This document shows, piece by piece, positions 50,354 to 59,906 of a stretch of 64,000 bases of DNA. The stretch covers positions 62,001 through 126,000 of the forward strand of contig CALLUS010000015.1 in NCBI GenBank assembly GCA_938010435.1, written 5' to 3'. The notes under the pieces were generated by a model. The model saw nothing but the letters and a program-made list of their open reading frames with translations. It ran no database searches and had not been told where the DNA came from. The stretch comes from an uncultured Rhizobiaceae group bacterium (GTDB lineage Bacteria; Pseudomonadota; Alphaproteobacteria; Rhizobiales; Rhizobiaceae). Both the position numbers and the translations under genes were made by a program. Each line of letters opens with the position of its first letter. The stretch's first letter is position 1.

Positions 50354-51862
50354 TTATTTGATGGTCAGACGACCATCAATCCCCGTCTTCACAGTCTCTA
50401 GCTTGCGCACATGAGCCATTACGTCATTGGCCATGAGCTTTGCCGAATCCGCGTTGATAAGCGATTTTCCGTTGCGCAACATGCTGTATCCATCACCGCC
50501 ACGTCCCATGAAATCATTGGTGGCAACAGTGTAGGTCTTGGCAGGATCAAGTGGCTGGTCTCCAACCATTACATCGGAAATGCGACTGCCGGCCGGTTTT
50601 GAGGTGTCGATTGTGACTTTGAGATTAGACACATGTAAAAATGAACCTTCGGGTTCCGGAACACCGCGATAGCCGTGTTCTAAGGCTGCTAGCACATCTT
50701 TTCCCGAAAGCGCGAGTTTGACGGTGCCATTGCCGAAGGGTAACTCCGTTAATATATCGCGACGTGTGACGGTATGGCCAGTATCATAAACCGTGTTGCC
50801 ACGAATGCCGCCGCCATTGGTGAAGCCGATATCTGCATCGACTGCTGCACGCATCGAGTCTGCCACAAGATTGCCGAATGCATTTTCTGCGGCACGTACA
50901 CTGGCACGTCTCGTGTCAAACTCGACCTCGGTTTTTCCAATGTCGACATCAAGTTCTTTAGAAAGAGTCGCTTCATATCCAGCAACTTTTTCAGCAACTG
51001 TCGGGTCCGGCGTTACGGTTGCCGTGTCGATAATGCGGAAATTAGGCCACCAACGAACACGGCGTTTTCCGCGGCTTTCACCGACATCAAACTCTACGTC
51101 CATTATGGTCACATATTCAGCTTCTTCTTTGGATTCCACCAAAGCACGACGCCCATCGTAGAACACATGGAGATTGTGGTCGTGGCCTGAAAGAACGACA
51201 TCGACACCAGCCCGGTATAGAAGATCAAAATCCATGCGTTGTGCGGTGTGCACAACGGCAACAACCATGTCTGCGCCTTGTTCGCGTAACGTGTCGCCAG
51301 TTTTTTGAGCGGTCTCTATGTTGCCTGCAAACATAATGTTGCCGGGGCTGGAAATCTCCGGCGTGTCTTCAGTGGTCAGGCCCATAAACCCCACTTTAAC
51401 ATCGCCGAACGTCATCATTTTTGTGTCTTCGAAGCCAGGAATTTTCGACCCGTCTTTATAACGTGTGTTTGTGCCCAGTTTGGTGAATTTACCTTCGTTC
51501 ATTCGTTTCAAGAATACGTCTGGTCCAAAGTCATATTCGTGGTTTCCAGGAACCAGAATGTCCGGTGGTGCCATGTTGAGAAGTTCGATCATGTGAGCGC
51601 CCTTGTCGAATCCGGCAAGGATGGATGGAGATAGCAAATCACCCGGATACACAAATACGGAATTGCCACCCTTTGCGCGCTCTGCTTTTACCACAGCTGC
51701 AAGACGTGCTACGCCACCACGATCTTTGCCAGACATCGTATCCATGTCACTGGCCACGATAAAGCTCACATTTACTTTCTCAGCAAATGCAGCTGTCAGT
51801 GTGCTGAACCCTAGAGTTGTTCCCAACACTAGTACGCTGAGATTTTTGACCATTTTGTTCAT
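50354..51862 (-). CDS. periplasmic 5'-nucleotidase/metallophosphatase family protein with altered metal site
   Basis: 502 residues. Sec signal 1-28 (MNKMVKNLSVLVLG..., cleavage near AFAE). N-terminal calcineurin-like domain: first motif SDMDTMSG, then YPGDLLSPS (Asp75), VPGNHEYDFG (Asn107-His108), AVVHTAQ and LSGHDHNLHV; C-terminal 5'-nucleotidase domain with FGNLVADSMRAAVDADIGFTNGGGIRGNTV and TVATNDFMGRGGDGYSML. Family enzymes have D-x-H in the first motif; here it is D39-M-D41, so one metal ligand His is replaced by Asp. ATG 51862 is chosen by the GGAG site ahead of it; reading further upstream gives no signal peptide. Likely hydrolyses nucleotides or other phosphate esters. Confidence 0.85.
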   Translation of the reverse strand: MNKMVKNLSVLVLGTTLGFSTLTAAFAEKVNVSFIVASDMDTMSGKDRGGVARLAAVVKAERAKGGNSVFVYPGDLLSPSILAGFDKGAHMIELLNMAPPDILVPGNHEYDFGPDVFLKRMNEGKFTKLGTNTRYKDGSKIPGFEDTKMMTFGDVKVGFMGLTTEDTPEISSPGNIMFAGNIETAQKTGDTLREQGADMVVAVVHTAQRMDFDLLYRAGVDVVLSGHDHNLHVFYDGRRALVESKEEAEYVTIMDVEFDVGESRGKRRVRWWPNFRIIDTATVTPDPTVAEKVAGYEATLSKELDVDIGKTEVEFDTRRASVRAAENAFGNLVADSMRAAVDADIGFTNGGGIRGNTVYDTGHTVTRRDILTELPFGNGTVKLALSGKDVLAALEHGYRGVPEPEGSFLHVSNLKVTIDTSKPAGSRISDVMVGDQPLDPAKTYTVATNDFMGRGGDGYSMLRNGKSLINADSAKLMANDVMAHVRKLETVKTGIDGRLTIK

Positions 51863-52110
51863 TTGCGTCTCCATTTTCATGAATTGGTTTGTTTTAGGCC
51901 ACTTGATGAAAACAGTTTTGCACCTTCGTGACAGGTCGTCACGGGTACGCAGAAAATTTATTTTTCTATTTGCAGGATTGTGGATGAGTTCTGGTGTGAT
52001 GAGAACGAAACGCGTTACAGAGTTGGTAACAGACTTACGAGTTGCATTTGTCCGCGTTGCTGCGGTATCTCCATTCAAGCCAATGTTGTGTAGATGTGAC
52101 TGGAAATTTT

Positions 52111-53178
52111 ATGGGCATCATTCCAAACCAGACTGCTTTTGAACGCGATGTATCTGCGAAACACTTTCCAAAAGACCATCCGTCGGTCAATTTTGGGAAA
52201 ATTGGTGTTTTGTTGGTCAATTTGGGAACGCCAGATGGTCATGACAAAGCAAGTATGCGGCGTTATCTGAAAGAGTTTTTGTCGGATAGACGCGTCATTG
52301 AGATATCACGATGGATCTGGTGGCCGTTGTTGAATGGAATTATCTTAAACACTCGCCCGAAAAAAGTTGGCGAATTATATGCCTCCATCTGGAACAAAGA
52401 AAAGGACGAGTCGCCTCTGCGCACATTCACGCGTTCTCAGTCGGATCAATTATTCGAACGGTTTGGGAATGACGACCGTTTCGTTGTTGATTGGTGTATG
52501 CGGTACGGAAACCCTTCCATTGAAAGCCGTGTAAATGCTTTGCAGGAAGCGGGGTGCGAACGCATTCTCGTAGTGCCGCTTTACCCGCAATATTGTGCGG
52601 CGACCACTGCAACCGTTAATGACAAAGTTTTTGAATCGTTGATGAAGATGCGCTGGATGCCGGCTGTGCGCACCGCGCCTGCGTATCATGATGACCCAGC
52701 TTACATTGATGCACTCGCACAATCTATTTCAAAGCACCTTGCAGGTTTGGATTTTGAGCCAGAACATATCGTTGCATCTTATCACGGCATCCCGAAAAGC
52801 TATTTTGAAAAAGGCGATCCTTATCACTGCCATTGCTTGAAGACATCGCGTTTGTTGAACGAAAAAATGGGTTGGAAAGAGGACTTCTTATTATCCACTT
52901 TTCAATCTCGTTTTGGACCGGAAGAATGGTTGCAGCCCTATACAGACAAAACCGTCGAACGACTGGCTAACGAGGGGGTGAAACGTATTTGCGTCGTCAA
53001 TCCGGGTTTCTCATCTGATTGTCTTGAAACATTGGAAGAGATTGACGGTGAAGTGCGGGAAGAATTTGAAAACAATGGTGGTGAACATTTCAGTCATATA
53101 CCATGCCTAAACGACAGCGAAGAAGGTATGGATGTGATAGAAGCAATTGTTAACCGTGAATTGCAAGGTTGGGTATAA
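52111..53178 (+). CDS. hemH: ferrochelatase
   Basis: 355 residues. Inserts iron into protoporphyrin IX, the last step of haem synthesis, at the inner face of the cytoplasmic membrane. GKIGVLLVNLGTPDGHD opens the family, the metal-binding His225 is in VASYHGIPKSY, and the catalytic Glu is in TFQSRFGPEEWLQPYTD; NPGFSSDCLETLEEI closes it. A CHCH pattern (239-242: HCHC) and Cys347-type residues may bind an iron-sulfur cluster as in some relatives, but this is uncertain. ATG 52111 is used. The 248-base gap from the divergent nucleotidase gene holds both promoters; none is clear. Confidence 0.93.
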   Translation: MGIIPNQTAFERDVSAKHFPKDHPSVNFGKIGVLLVNLGTPDGHDKASMRRYLKEFLSDRRVIEISRWIWWPLLNGIILNTRPKKVGELYASIWNKEKDESPLRTFTRSQSDQLFERFGNDDRFVVDWCMRYGNPSIESRVNALQEAGCERILVVPLYPQYCAATTATVNDKVFESLMKMRWMPAVRTAPAYHDDPAYIDALAQSISKHLAGLDFEPEHIVASYHGIPKSYFEKGDPYHCHCLKTSRLLNEKMGWKEDFLLSTFQSRFGPEEWLQPYTDKTVERLANEGVKRICVVNPGFSSDCLETLEEIDGEVREEFENNGGEHFSHIPCLNDSEEGMDVIEAIVNRELQGWV

Positions 53179-53266
53179 TTATCTGATTTAAGGCGATGTT
53201 TAAATAATATCGATTGAAATTTCAGAAATAATTCCCACCTATAAGTTCAATTAGGAAGGGAAATGT

Positions 53267-54265
53267 ATGTTTTTGAATATAGCAGATATTGCAATACTCG
53301 GCTTCGGGCTTTTATTGATCATCACATTGTTGTCGATGATCAAAATTGTACCTCAAGGTTTTAATTATACAGTTGAAAGACTAGGGCGATTTGATCGTAC
53401 ACTTACGCCGGGGTTGAATTTACTCTGGCCATTTATTGAGCGAATCGGTTCCAAGATGAATATGATGGAACAAGTTCTCGATGTTCCAACACAGGAAGTG
53501 ATTACCAAAGACAATGCCACCTGTAGCGTTGACGGGGTAACATTCTTTCAAGTGCTTGATGCACCGAAAGCTGCTTACGAAGTGAGTGGACTGAACAATG
53601 CGATCCTGAACATCACCATGACGAACCTGCGTACTGTTATGGGCTCCATGACGCTTGATGAGCTTCTGTCAAAACGTGATGAAATCAACACACGTATTTT
53701 GCACGTGGTGGATGACGCTGTGGCGCCTTGGGGTATTAAGATGACCCGTATCGAGATTAAAGATATCAATCCACCAACAGACCTTGTGGAGGCGATGGGT
53801 CGTCAAATGAAAGCTGAACGCTTGAAACGGGCTTCTATTTTGGAAGCGGAAGGCGAACGTCAGGCTGCTATTTTGAAAGCTGAGGGTGCTAAAGAATCTC
53901 AAATCCTTGAAGCTGAAGGTATGAAAGAGGCGGCATTCCGTGAAGCTGAAGCACGCGAACGCGAAGCCCAGGCTGAAGCAGAAGCGACGCGTGTTGTGTC
54001 TGATGCGATCGGCAAAGGGAACAGCCAAGCTATCAACTACTTCGTTGCACAAAAATACACTGACGCAATGAAAACTATTGGCGCAGCACCAAATCAAAAA
54101 GTGATTATGATGCCTATGGAAGCGACCGCATTAATCGGTTCACTTGGCGGCATCGGTGAAATCGCAAAAGAAGTGTTTGGTGAAAATAATGATGCCAAGA
54201 AGGTCACACCACGTGCCGCCAAGCGCACCGTACCAACAAATCGTCCAACTGGAGCAGGCTCATGA
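53267..54265 (+). CDS. SPFH-domain (stomatin/QmcA-like) membrane protein
   Basis: 332 residues. One N-terminal membrane segment (about 5-26), then the SPFH domain: [91 protein letters not shown]. From about 170 there is a long Glu/Ala/Arg coiled coil ([36 protein letters not shown]...). Relatives form membrane rafts-like rings and partner with NfeD; the NfeD gene overlaps by four bases. AGGAAGGG precedes the ATG. Confidence 0.93.
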   Translation: MFLNIADIAILGFGLLLIITLLSMIKIVPQGFNYTVERLGRFDRTLTPGLNLLWPFIERIGSKMNMMEQVLDVPTQEVITKDNATCSVDGVTFFQVLDAPKAAYEVSGLNNAILNITMTNLRTVMGSMTLDELLSKRDEINTRILHVVDDAVAPWGIKMTRIEIKDINPPTDLVEAMGRQMKAERLKRASILEAEGERQAAILKAEGAKESQILEAEGMKEAAFREAEAREREAQAEAEATRVVSDAIGKGNSQAINYFVAQKYTDAMKTIGAAPNQKVIMMPMEATALIGSLGGIGEIAKEVFGENNDAKKVTPRAAKRTVPTNRPTGAGS

Positions 54266-54723
54266 TACAACAAGCTCTCGCAGAAATCGGCCCATGGTTC
54301 TGGTTTGTCGCGGGCCTTGTTCTCCTCATCGGAGAAGTTCTCATCCCTGCGGCCTTTCTTGTTTGGTTCGGGATTGCAGCGCTGGTTATTGGAACTTTGA
54401 CCTTAACAGGCTTTGCTGATGTGGCTTGGTGGCCGTGGCAAGCTCAATTGGTTGCTTTTGCAGTTCTGTCTTTTGTGATGGTCTTTATTGGCCGCAAAGT
54501 GTTTCCCACCAACCGTGCTGCGACTGAACCAACAGAACTGAATTCTCCGTTGACCCGCTGGATTGGCAGCGAAGTCACTCTCCAAGAACCGATTGTTGAT
54601 GGAGCAGGGCGTGTGAAATTGGGTGACACAACGTGGCGCGTGTCTGGCCCAGACTCCGAGGTCGGAACGCGTGTTCGTGTTTTGGAAGTTAAAGACACCG
54701 CATTGGTTGTCGAACGAATTTAG
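54262..54723 (+). CDS. NfeD-family protein, short form
   Basis: 153 residues: about four hydrophobic segments (10-30, 32-50, 58-75) then an OB-fold domain ([54 protein letters not shown]). Partner of the upstream SPFH protein, in which the NfeD OB domain binds the SPFH ring and no protease domain is present (NfeD1b type). Overlap of four bases with the SPFH gene. Two small hairpins follow: TCGAACG/CGTTCGA at 54710-54730 and a larger one at 54731-54758. Confidence 0.9.
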   Translation: MIQQALAEIGPWFWFVAGLVLLIGEVLIPAAFLVWFGIAALVIGTLTLTGFADVAWWPWQAQLVAFAVLSFVMVFIGRKVFPTNRAATEPTELNSPLTRWIGSEVTLQEPIVDGAGRVKLGDTTWRVSGPDSEVGTRVRVLEVKDTALVVERI

Positions 54724-54730
54724 CGTTCGA

Positions 54731-54758
54731 GCATTGGCGTTTTAAGCAACGCCAATGC
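54731..54758. terminator. stem-loop at the nfeD/kdsD convergence, including the last kdsD codons
   Basis: GCATTGGCGTT (54731-54741), loop TTAAGC, AACGCCAATGC (54748-54758): an 11-base perfect stem. The 3' side lies within the last codons of kdsD on the minus strand (Arg-Ile-Gly-Val-Ala). No strong T-run on either side, so it may act as a rho-linked or 3'-end protecting element. Confidence 0.5.
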
Positions 54759-55719
54759 GCAACAGGTCGTGTAAATGAATAATGCCCACGGGTTTGTTGG
54801 ATTCTGTCACCATCAACGTGGTGATCGTGCGTTTATTCAAAATATCCAATGCTGAAGCCGCTAACATATCGGGCTGAATCGTTTGAGGGTTAGCTGTCAT
54901 CACATCATCGACCTTTTCCGCCAATAGCGATGTGGACAAATGGCGGCGTAAATCGCCGTCAGTTATAATACCAATCAGTTTTTCGTCACGCACCACGCCA
55001 ACGCAACCAAAGCCGTGTTGAGAAATTTGTATAATGGCTTCGGTCATCAATGTGCCGGTTTCCACGAGAGGAATTTCATCTCCGGTATGCATCACATCTT
55101 TCACATGACTGAGCTGAGCGCCCAATTTTCCACCCGGGTGGAAAACGCCAAAATTGTCAGCAGTAAATTCGCGTCCTTCCAATAGAGCGACTGCCAATGC
55201 ATCGCCCAAGGCCATTTGCATAATAGCAGAAGTTGTTGGAGCCAGATTATGAGGACAGGCTTCCTTCTCTTTGGGAAGTGCTAGCAGAACATCGGCATGA
55301 CGCCCCAATGTGGAGGCTTGCCCTGCTGTAATGGCAATCAATGGAATGTTGAATCGTTTGGAATAATCGATTGTTCCACGCAACTCTGTGGTCTCACCAG
55401 ACCATGAAAATGCAATAATAGCGTCATCTCGGGCAATCATTCCCAAATCACCATGATTTGCTTCGGTGGAATGGACAAAAAAAGCAGGTGTGCCGGTTGA
55501 AGCTAAAGTAGCGGCAACTTTCGTTGCAATATGTCCGCTTTTGCCGACACCCGTTACAATCACCCGGCCTTTGATCTTTAGAATGATCTCAACAGCTTTG
55601 GAAAATTCTTGGGACAATCCATTTTCAAATGCGGCGCCCAATGCAGCTAAACCCGCAGCTTCTGTTGTGAGAGTCCGAAGTGCTGACTGTGTAGCGCGTA
55701 TGGTGTGGTTTTTCGACAT
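54742..55719 (-). CDS. kdsD: arabinose-5-phosphate isomerase (KpsF/GutQ family)
   Basis: 325 residues. SIS domain about 40-170 with GRVIVTGVGKSGHIATKVAATLASTGTPAFFVHSTEANHGDLGM and the catalytic EANHGD loop; SWSGETTELRGTIDYSKRF; two CBS domains about 205-325 (VKDVMHTGDEIPLVETGTLM and VDDVMTANPQTIQPDMLA). It converts ribulose-5-phosphate to arabinose-5-phosphate, the first step of KDO synthesis for lipopolysaccharide. CBS domains probably respond to CMP-KDO or nucleotides. It is divergent from the outer-membrane protein gene. Confidence 0.93.
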   Translation of the reverse strand: MSKNHTIRATQSALRTLTTEAAGLAALGAAFENGLSQEFSKAVEIILKIKGRVIVTGVGKSGHIATKVAATLASTGTPAFFVHSTEANHGDLGMIARDDAIIAFSWSGETTELRGTIDYSKRFNIPLIAITAGQASTLGRHADVLLALPKEKEACPHNLAPTTSAIMQMALGDALAVALLEGREFTADNFGVFHPGGKLGAQLSHVKDVMHTGDEIPLVETGTLMTEAIIQISQHGFGCVGVVRDEKLIGIITDGDLRRHLSTSLLAEKVDDVMTANPQTIQPDMLAASALDILNKRTITTLMVTESNKPVGIIHLHDLLRIGVA

Positions 55720-55884
55720 TTGAGATGCCTAACCCATCTGTTTCAATTCGTGAACCACAATTATTACAGAATGTACCGCTGTTCGCTGAATTGAAAGGAT
55801 TGGTTAACCACGCGTGTTTACATTTCGGTAATCTATTGGATTGATTTGCGGTCCGCTTCCTGTTGAATGTTTGGCATTAGAATT

Positions 55885-57507
55885 ATGAACTTAAAAACCC
55901 ATCAAATGATGCTGGCTTCTGCGCTTGCCATTGGGCTGATGAGTTCGCAAACTAATTTTGCGCAATCGCAACAGGCTAATGAGCTTCGTCAAACGCTTGA
56001 TGATGGTGTGCCTCTTACCGATGAAAATCTGGATGGAATCGACGATTCGCAACAAGAATTAGAGCAACAATCCAATCAGACTCCCATTTTTGACGATAGT
56101 CTTCCAATTCCTAATGAGAATTCAGATGATGACGCTGCTTCCAATGGTAATGGTCTGACGAATACGAGAGCACGTGCTGCAACAGATACAGCCAACATTC
56201 GTCAATTGTCCAATGGTACAGAAGAAGCTCCCGTTGATGGCAATCCACGTGCGAGACGTGCGACGCAAATACAAATTGCCGACCCTATAACAGGTGAAGC
56301 GTCTCCCATTACGAACCGCCCATTCGCTCCAATTGAGGGCACGCGACGAGACCCCGAGACTGATCCCTATGCAGCCGTTGGCTTGCGGCTTGGCAGTTTC
56401 GATCTGTTTCCATCGATCCAACAAGAATTGGGTTGGACATCTAATGGAGAGTCAACCGATGGGGGAGATGCAAGTGCCTTTTCTCAAACAACAGCACGTG
56501 CTGAATTCCAGTCGAATTGGTCCGTGCATGAATTGCGCGGTGACATCAGCTTAGACTATCAATCGTTCTTCAACGATGAATCTGATGATTTACCCTCAGC
56601 AAATGCAGCAGTGGATTTGCGTATTGACGTAAGTCGCGAAACAACACTTCGCGGTGGAATTGCATATCTTCTGACCACTGAGACCCCGACAAGCGAGAAT
56701 CTTAATTTACCTGCAGGTTTTGTTCTGGATGGGCGTCCTATCATAAGTGATCTACAAACTTATGCAGAAATCGGTCACAATGTTGGGCGTCTTTCTACCA
56801 GTCTTCGTACAACTTTAACCCGAACGACTTTTGGTGATATTGAGACGGTTGGCAGTGGCTCTGTTTCGCAGGATGATCGAAATAACTACCTGATACTTGC
56901 GACTGCGCGATTAGCTTACGAAATGAGCCCGACATTCAGCCCATTTTTTCAAGTCTCTGCCGGTGGTCGTATTCATGATGTTGAAATCGACCGGAATGGC
57001 AACCGCCGTAACAGTCGGGTTATCGAAGTGCAAACAGGCACTACGATTGATCTTGGTGAAAAGCTGAACGGTTCTATTGGGTTGGGTTATAGGGCAGAAA
57101 TCTTTGATGATCCAACTTTGGATACGCTGCAAAGTCCGCTTATCAGCGCCACGATTAATTGGTCGCCTGAGCGTCTTACCACAGTGTCTGCCACTTTGGC
57201 TTCCACATTGGCTGGTTCGATTGTTGCGGACGAAAATGGTTCTGTTGTGCACTCTGCGGCCGTCACAGCAGTTCGTGACGTCCGTCCAAATCTTGCGGTG
57301 AATGCAAGAATGTTTGCGTCATATACAGACTTTGACAGCAGTGACAGGGAAGATATCTTCCTGCAGTCAGAAGTTGGCGCAGAATGGCGGTTGAATAGAA
57401 CGATGGCGTTGACGGGACGTGTGGGCGTTGAACGTGCCATTAGCTCCGAAACCGGATCAAGTTTTGACGCTGCTACGGTTCGCGCAGGAATTCGAATTCA
57501 AAGATAG
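55885..57507 (+). CDS. outer-membrane beta-barrel protein with disordered N-terminal region
   Basis: About 540 residues. Sec signal MNLKTHQMMLASALAIGLMSSQTNFAQS, then about 100 residues rich in Asp, Gln, Asn and Thr (QANELRQTLDDGVPLTDENLDGIDDSQQELEQQ), a PITGEASPITNRPFAPIEGTRRDPETDPYAAVGLRLGSFDLFPS segment, and about 350 residues of amphipathic strands with many short turns, closing with R-A-G-I-R-I-Q-R. This is the BBP2_2 (PF10082-like) barrel of polysaccharide export or attachment proteins in rhizobia. ATG 55867 with six more residues is the other possible start. Neighbour genes kdsD and galU also serve surface polysaccharides. Confidence 0.78.
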   Translation: MNLKTHQMMLASALAIGLMSSQTNFAQSQQANELRQTLDDGVPLTDENLDGIDDSQQELEQQSNQTPIFDDSLPIPNENSDDDAASNGNGLTNTRARAATDTANIRQLSNGTEEAPVDGNPRARRATQIQIADPITGEASPITNRPFAPIEGTRRDPETDPYAAVGLRLGSFDLFPSIQQELGWTSNGESTDGGDASAFSQTTARAEFQSNWSVHELRGDISLDYQSFFNDESDDLPSANAAVDLRIDVSRETTLRGGIAYLLTTETPTSENLNLPAGFVLDGRPIISDLQTYAEIGHNVGRLSTSLRTTLTRTTFGDIETVGSGSVSQDDRNNYLILATARLAYEMSPTFSPFFQVSAGGRIHDVEIDRNGNRRNSRVIEVQTGTTIDLGEKLNGSIGLGYRAEIFDDPTLDTLQSPLISATINWSPERLTTVSATLASTLAGSIVADENGSVVHSAAVTAVRDVRPNLAVNARMFASYTDFDSSDREDIFLQSEVGAEWRLNRTMALTGRVGVERAISSETGSSFDAATVRAGIRIQR

Positions 57508-57544
57508 TAAGACCAGAACAAAGACGGGCATCTAGCTCAAATCT

Positions 57545-58441
57545 TTAAGACTTCAGCGCCTCTTCAATAATTTTTCGAACGACGGGACCAGTATCTTCGC
57601 GATCAAGTGCGAAATGGATGTTGGCGGCAATGAAGCCTTCTTTCAAACCACAGTCGAATGTCTGACCCGTGAATTCATAGCCGAAGAAATCTTGCTGCCC
57701 AGCCAATTTTTCCATTGCATCTGTGACTTGAACTTCTCCACCGGCACCCGTTTCCTGATTTTCCAACAGAGAGAAAATTTCTGGCTGGAGAATATAGCGA
57801 CCGTTGATCATAAGATTTGACGGAGCGTCCTTTAGCGCAGGTTTTTCCACCATGGCCTCGATTTTAAAACCGTTACCAAACTTCTCACCCGGCGCAACGA
57901 TTCCTTTAGATGGAATGTCTTCATTACTGGTTTGTTCAACGGCGATGATGTTGCCGCCCGACTCATTGTAAACGTCAACCATGGAGGCAAGGCAGCCCTT
58001 GCCTTTTGACTTCATGACCATATCAGGAAGCAACAATGCAAAAGGCTCATCACCGATAATGTCGCGTGCACACCATACAGCATGGCCAAGACCCAGAGGA
58101 GCTTGTTGACGTGTGAAACTTGTTTGTCCTGCTTCAGGTTGATGTTTGGCCAAAAGCTCAAGCATTTCTGTCTTTCCGCGGCTGGCCAAAGTCTCTTGCA
58201 GTTCAGGTTGCAGATCAAAATGATCCTCAATCGCTGCTTTATTGCGCCCAGTGACAAAAACAAAATGTTCAATTCCTGCTTCTTTTGCTTCGTTCACAGC
58301 ATATTGAATGACAGGCATATCGACGACCGTAAGCATTTCCTTTGGAACTGATTTTGAGGCAGGAAGAAAACGTGTGCCCAGACCGGCGACAGGGAAAACA
58401 GCTTTGCGAATAGGGCGCTTCAGTTGATTTTGGGCAGACAC
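57545..58441 (-). CDS. galU: UTP-glucose-1-phosphate uridylyltransferase
   Basis: 298 residues. AGLGTRFLPASKSVPKEMLTV (19-39) binds UTP; VTGRNKAAIEDHFDLQPELQ and YEFTGQTFDCGLKEGFIAANI are family blocks. It makes UDP-glucose for exopolysaccharide and lipopolysaccharide. GTG 58441 is chosen because GGAG lies six bases upstream and the protein then starts a few residues before the RKAVFPVAG strand; a TTG at 58468 adds nine residues. It is divergent from the lytic transglycosylase, the 196 bases between holding three GANTC sites. Confidence 0.93.
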   Translation of the reverse strand: MSAQNQLKRPIRKAVFPVAGLGTRFLPASKSVPKEMLTVVDMPVIQYAVNEAKEAGIEHFVFVTGRNKAAIEDHFDLQPELQETLASRGKTEMLELLAKHQPEAGQTSFTRQQAPLGLGHAVWCARDIIGDEPFALLLPDMVMKSKGKGCLASMVDVYNESGGNIIAVEQTSNEDIPSKGIVAPGEKFGNGFKIEAMVEKPALKDAPSNLMINGRYILQPEIFSLLENQETGAGGEVQVTDAMEKLAGQQDFFGYEFTGQTFDCGLKEGFIAANIHFALDREDTGPVVRKIIEEALKS

Positions 58442-58549
58442 TTGTTTCTCCAGCAAATATGCAATCAAGTTGCATGTTCAAATTTTCATCACCTTTGCCA
58501 TGCATTGGTTACGAATTGTGATCGATATGTCAGCTGCCAAAGAACATGG

Positions 58550-58595
58550 TAAACTAATCGTTAATAAAAATACTCTTGAATCGGCGATTCGATTC
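58550..58595 (+). promoter_or_regulatory. cluster of CcrM-type GANTC sites with a CtrA-like half site
   Basis: GAATC (58578-58582), GATTC (58586-58590) and GATTC (58591-58595) lie within 18 bases; the first two form a perfect dyad GAATCG-G-CGATTC (58578-58590). TAAA-N7-TTAA at 58550-58564 resembles a CtrA site (TTAA-N7-TTAA) with one mismatch. In alphaproteobacteria CcrM methylates GANTC and clustered sites mark cell-cycle promoters. They are 43-60 bases before the start of a cell-wall hydrolase. The cluster is seen directly; its regulatory role is inference. Confidence 0.45.
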
Positions 58596-58637
58596 TCTTT
58601 CTTTGTGAAAGAAACAAACTCAAAATGGGGTTTAGGT

Positions 58638-59864
58638 ATGGCGCATTCTAATAATAGAATAATTCGTTTTGTTGTGGCGTTGATAGTCTTATCATTCGTT
58701 TCGATTACGGCTCAACCGGCGTCTGCCAGTGCTGGGTTTCGTAAGTGGATTAAAGATTTCAAATCTGTTGCCACCAAAAATGGCGTTAGATCTTCGACCT
58801 ATGACCGGGCGTTCAAAGGTATTCGTTCTCCAGATCCAGAGGTCTTAGAACTGGCGCGCTATCAACCTGAATTTCGTCAAAAGATGTGGATGTATTTTGA
58901 CAGCCGCGTGAACGAGCAGTCCATTGCACGCGGGCAAGACGAAAAGAAACGTTGGGGCAATTGGCTCAGCCGCATTGAAAGGAAATATGGCGTAGATCGC
59001 GATATTCTTTTGGCCATCTGGTCAATGGAAACAGGATATGGTGAAGCGTTGAAGAAAGACAAATCGTTGCGCAGTGTTGTGCGATCATTGGCAACGCTTG
59101 CTTATTCCGATCGCCGTCGTCGTAAATTTGCTCGTACCCAACTGATATCAGCAATGAAGATTGTTCAAAACAATGGAATTAGTCTGGACAAATTACGCGG
59201 ATCTTGGGCTGGAGCCATGGGTCACACTCAGTTTATCCCAAGCAGTTATCGTGCATATCGTCAGGACATCGATGGCGACGGCCGCGCCGATATTTGGGGG
59301 TCTATACCTGACGCATTGGCCACTGCTGCAAATTTATTGCGCAAGAACGGTTGGCGAACAGGCGAGACATGGGGATATGAAGTTAAGGCTTCAAAGTCTG
59401 CTTCCAGATATATCAACAAAACGCGAACTGTCGGTTCTTGGGCAAAGCTGGGGGTGCGACGGGCAAATGGAAAGTCGTTCCCGCGCTCTAAACAACGTGC
59501 AACGTTGAAGTTTCCTGCTGGTAAAAATGGCCCGGCATTTTTGATGCTGAAAAACTTCTATGTGATCAAGCGCTATAACAATTCTGATAAATACGCATTG
59601 GCCGTTGGTCATTTGGGAGACCAAATTGCTGGCTATGGTGACTTCAGAAGAGAGCTGCCGCGTCCTTACAAAAAGTTGTCATTTGATGAGAAGATTGAAC
59701 TGCAATCTTTACTTGCCCGTTTGGGGTTGTATGACAGCGATATAGATGGGAAAATCGGTAGTGGGACACGGTCTGCAATTCGTAAGGCTCAGATCAAGCT
59801 TGGTCTCAATCCTGACGGATTTGAGTCTCACAAATTACTTAAGAAACTTCGCGATAGAGGTTAG
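58638..59864 (+). CDS. lytic murein transglycosylase (MltB-like) with peptidoglycan-binding domain
   Basis: 408 residues. Signal peptide 1-30 (RFVVALIVLSFVSITAQPASA). SLT_2 domain: FRKWIKDFKSVATKNGVRSSTYDRAFKGI, catalytic Glu131 in IWSMETGYGEALKKDKS, SWAGAMGHTQFIPSSYRAYRQDIDGDGRADIWGSIPDALATAANLL, typical of MltB. The C-terminal PG_binding_1 domain (about 340-405) has LQSLLARLGLYDSDIDGKIGSGTRSAIRKAQ. It cuts the glycan between MurNAc and GlcNAc with formation of 1,6-anhydro ends in the periplasm. ATG 58638 is chosen as the signal peptide start. A GANTC cluster precedes it. Confidence 0.9.
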   Translation: MAHSNNRIIRFVVALIVLSFVSITAQPASASAGFRKWIKDFKSVATKNGVRSSTYDRAFKGIRSPDPEVLELARYQPEFRQKMWMYFDSRVNEQSIARGQDEKKRWGNWLSRIERKYGVDRDILLAIWSMETGYGEALKKDKSLRSVVRSLATLAYSDRRRRKFARTQLISAMKIVQNNGISLDKLRGSWAGAMGHTQFIPSSYRAYRQDIDGDGRADIWGSIPDALATAANLLRKNGWRTGETWGYEVKASKSASRYINKTRTVGSWAKLGVRRANGKSFPRSKQRATLKFPAGKNGPAFLMLKNFYVIKRYNNSDKYALAVGHLGDQIAGYGDFRRELPRPYKKLSFDEKIELQSLLARLGLYDSDIDGKIGSGTRSAIRKAQIKLGLNPDGFESHKLLKKLRDRG

Positions 59865-59906
59865 CGTTCGGCACCTTAGCGAAGTGAGAACTCGCACAGG
59901 TGTTTC

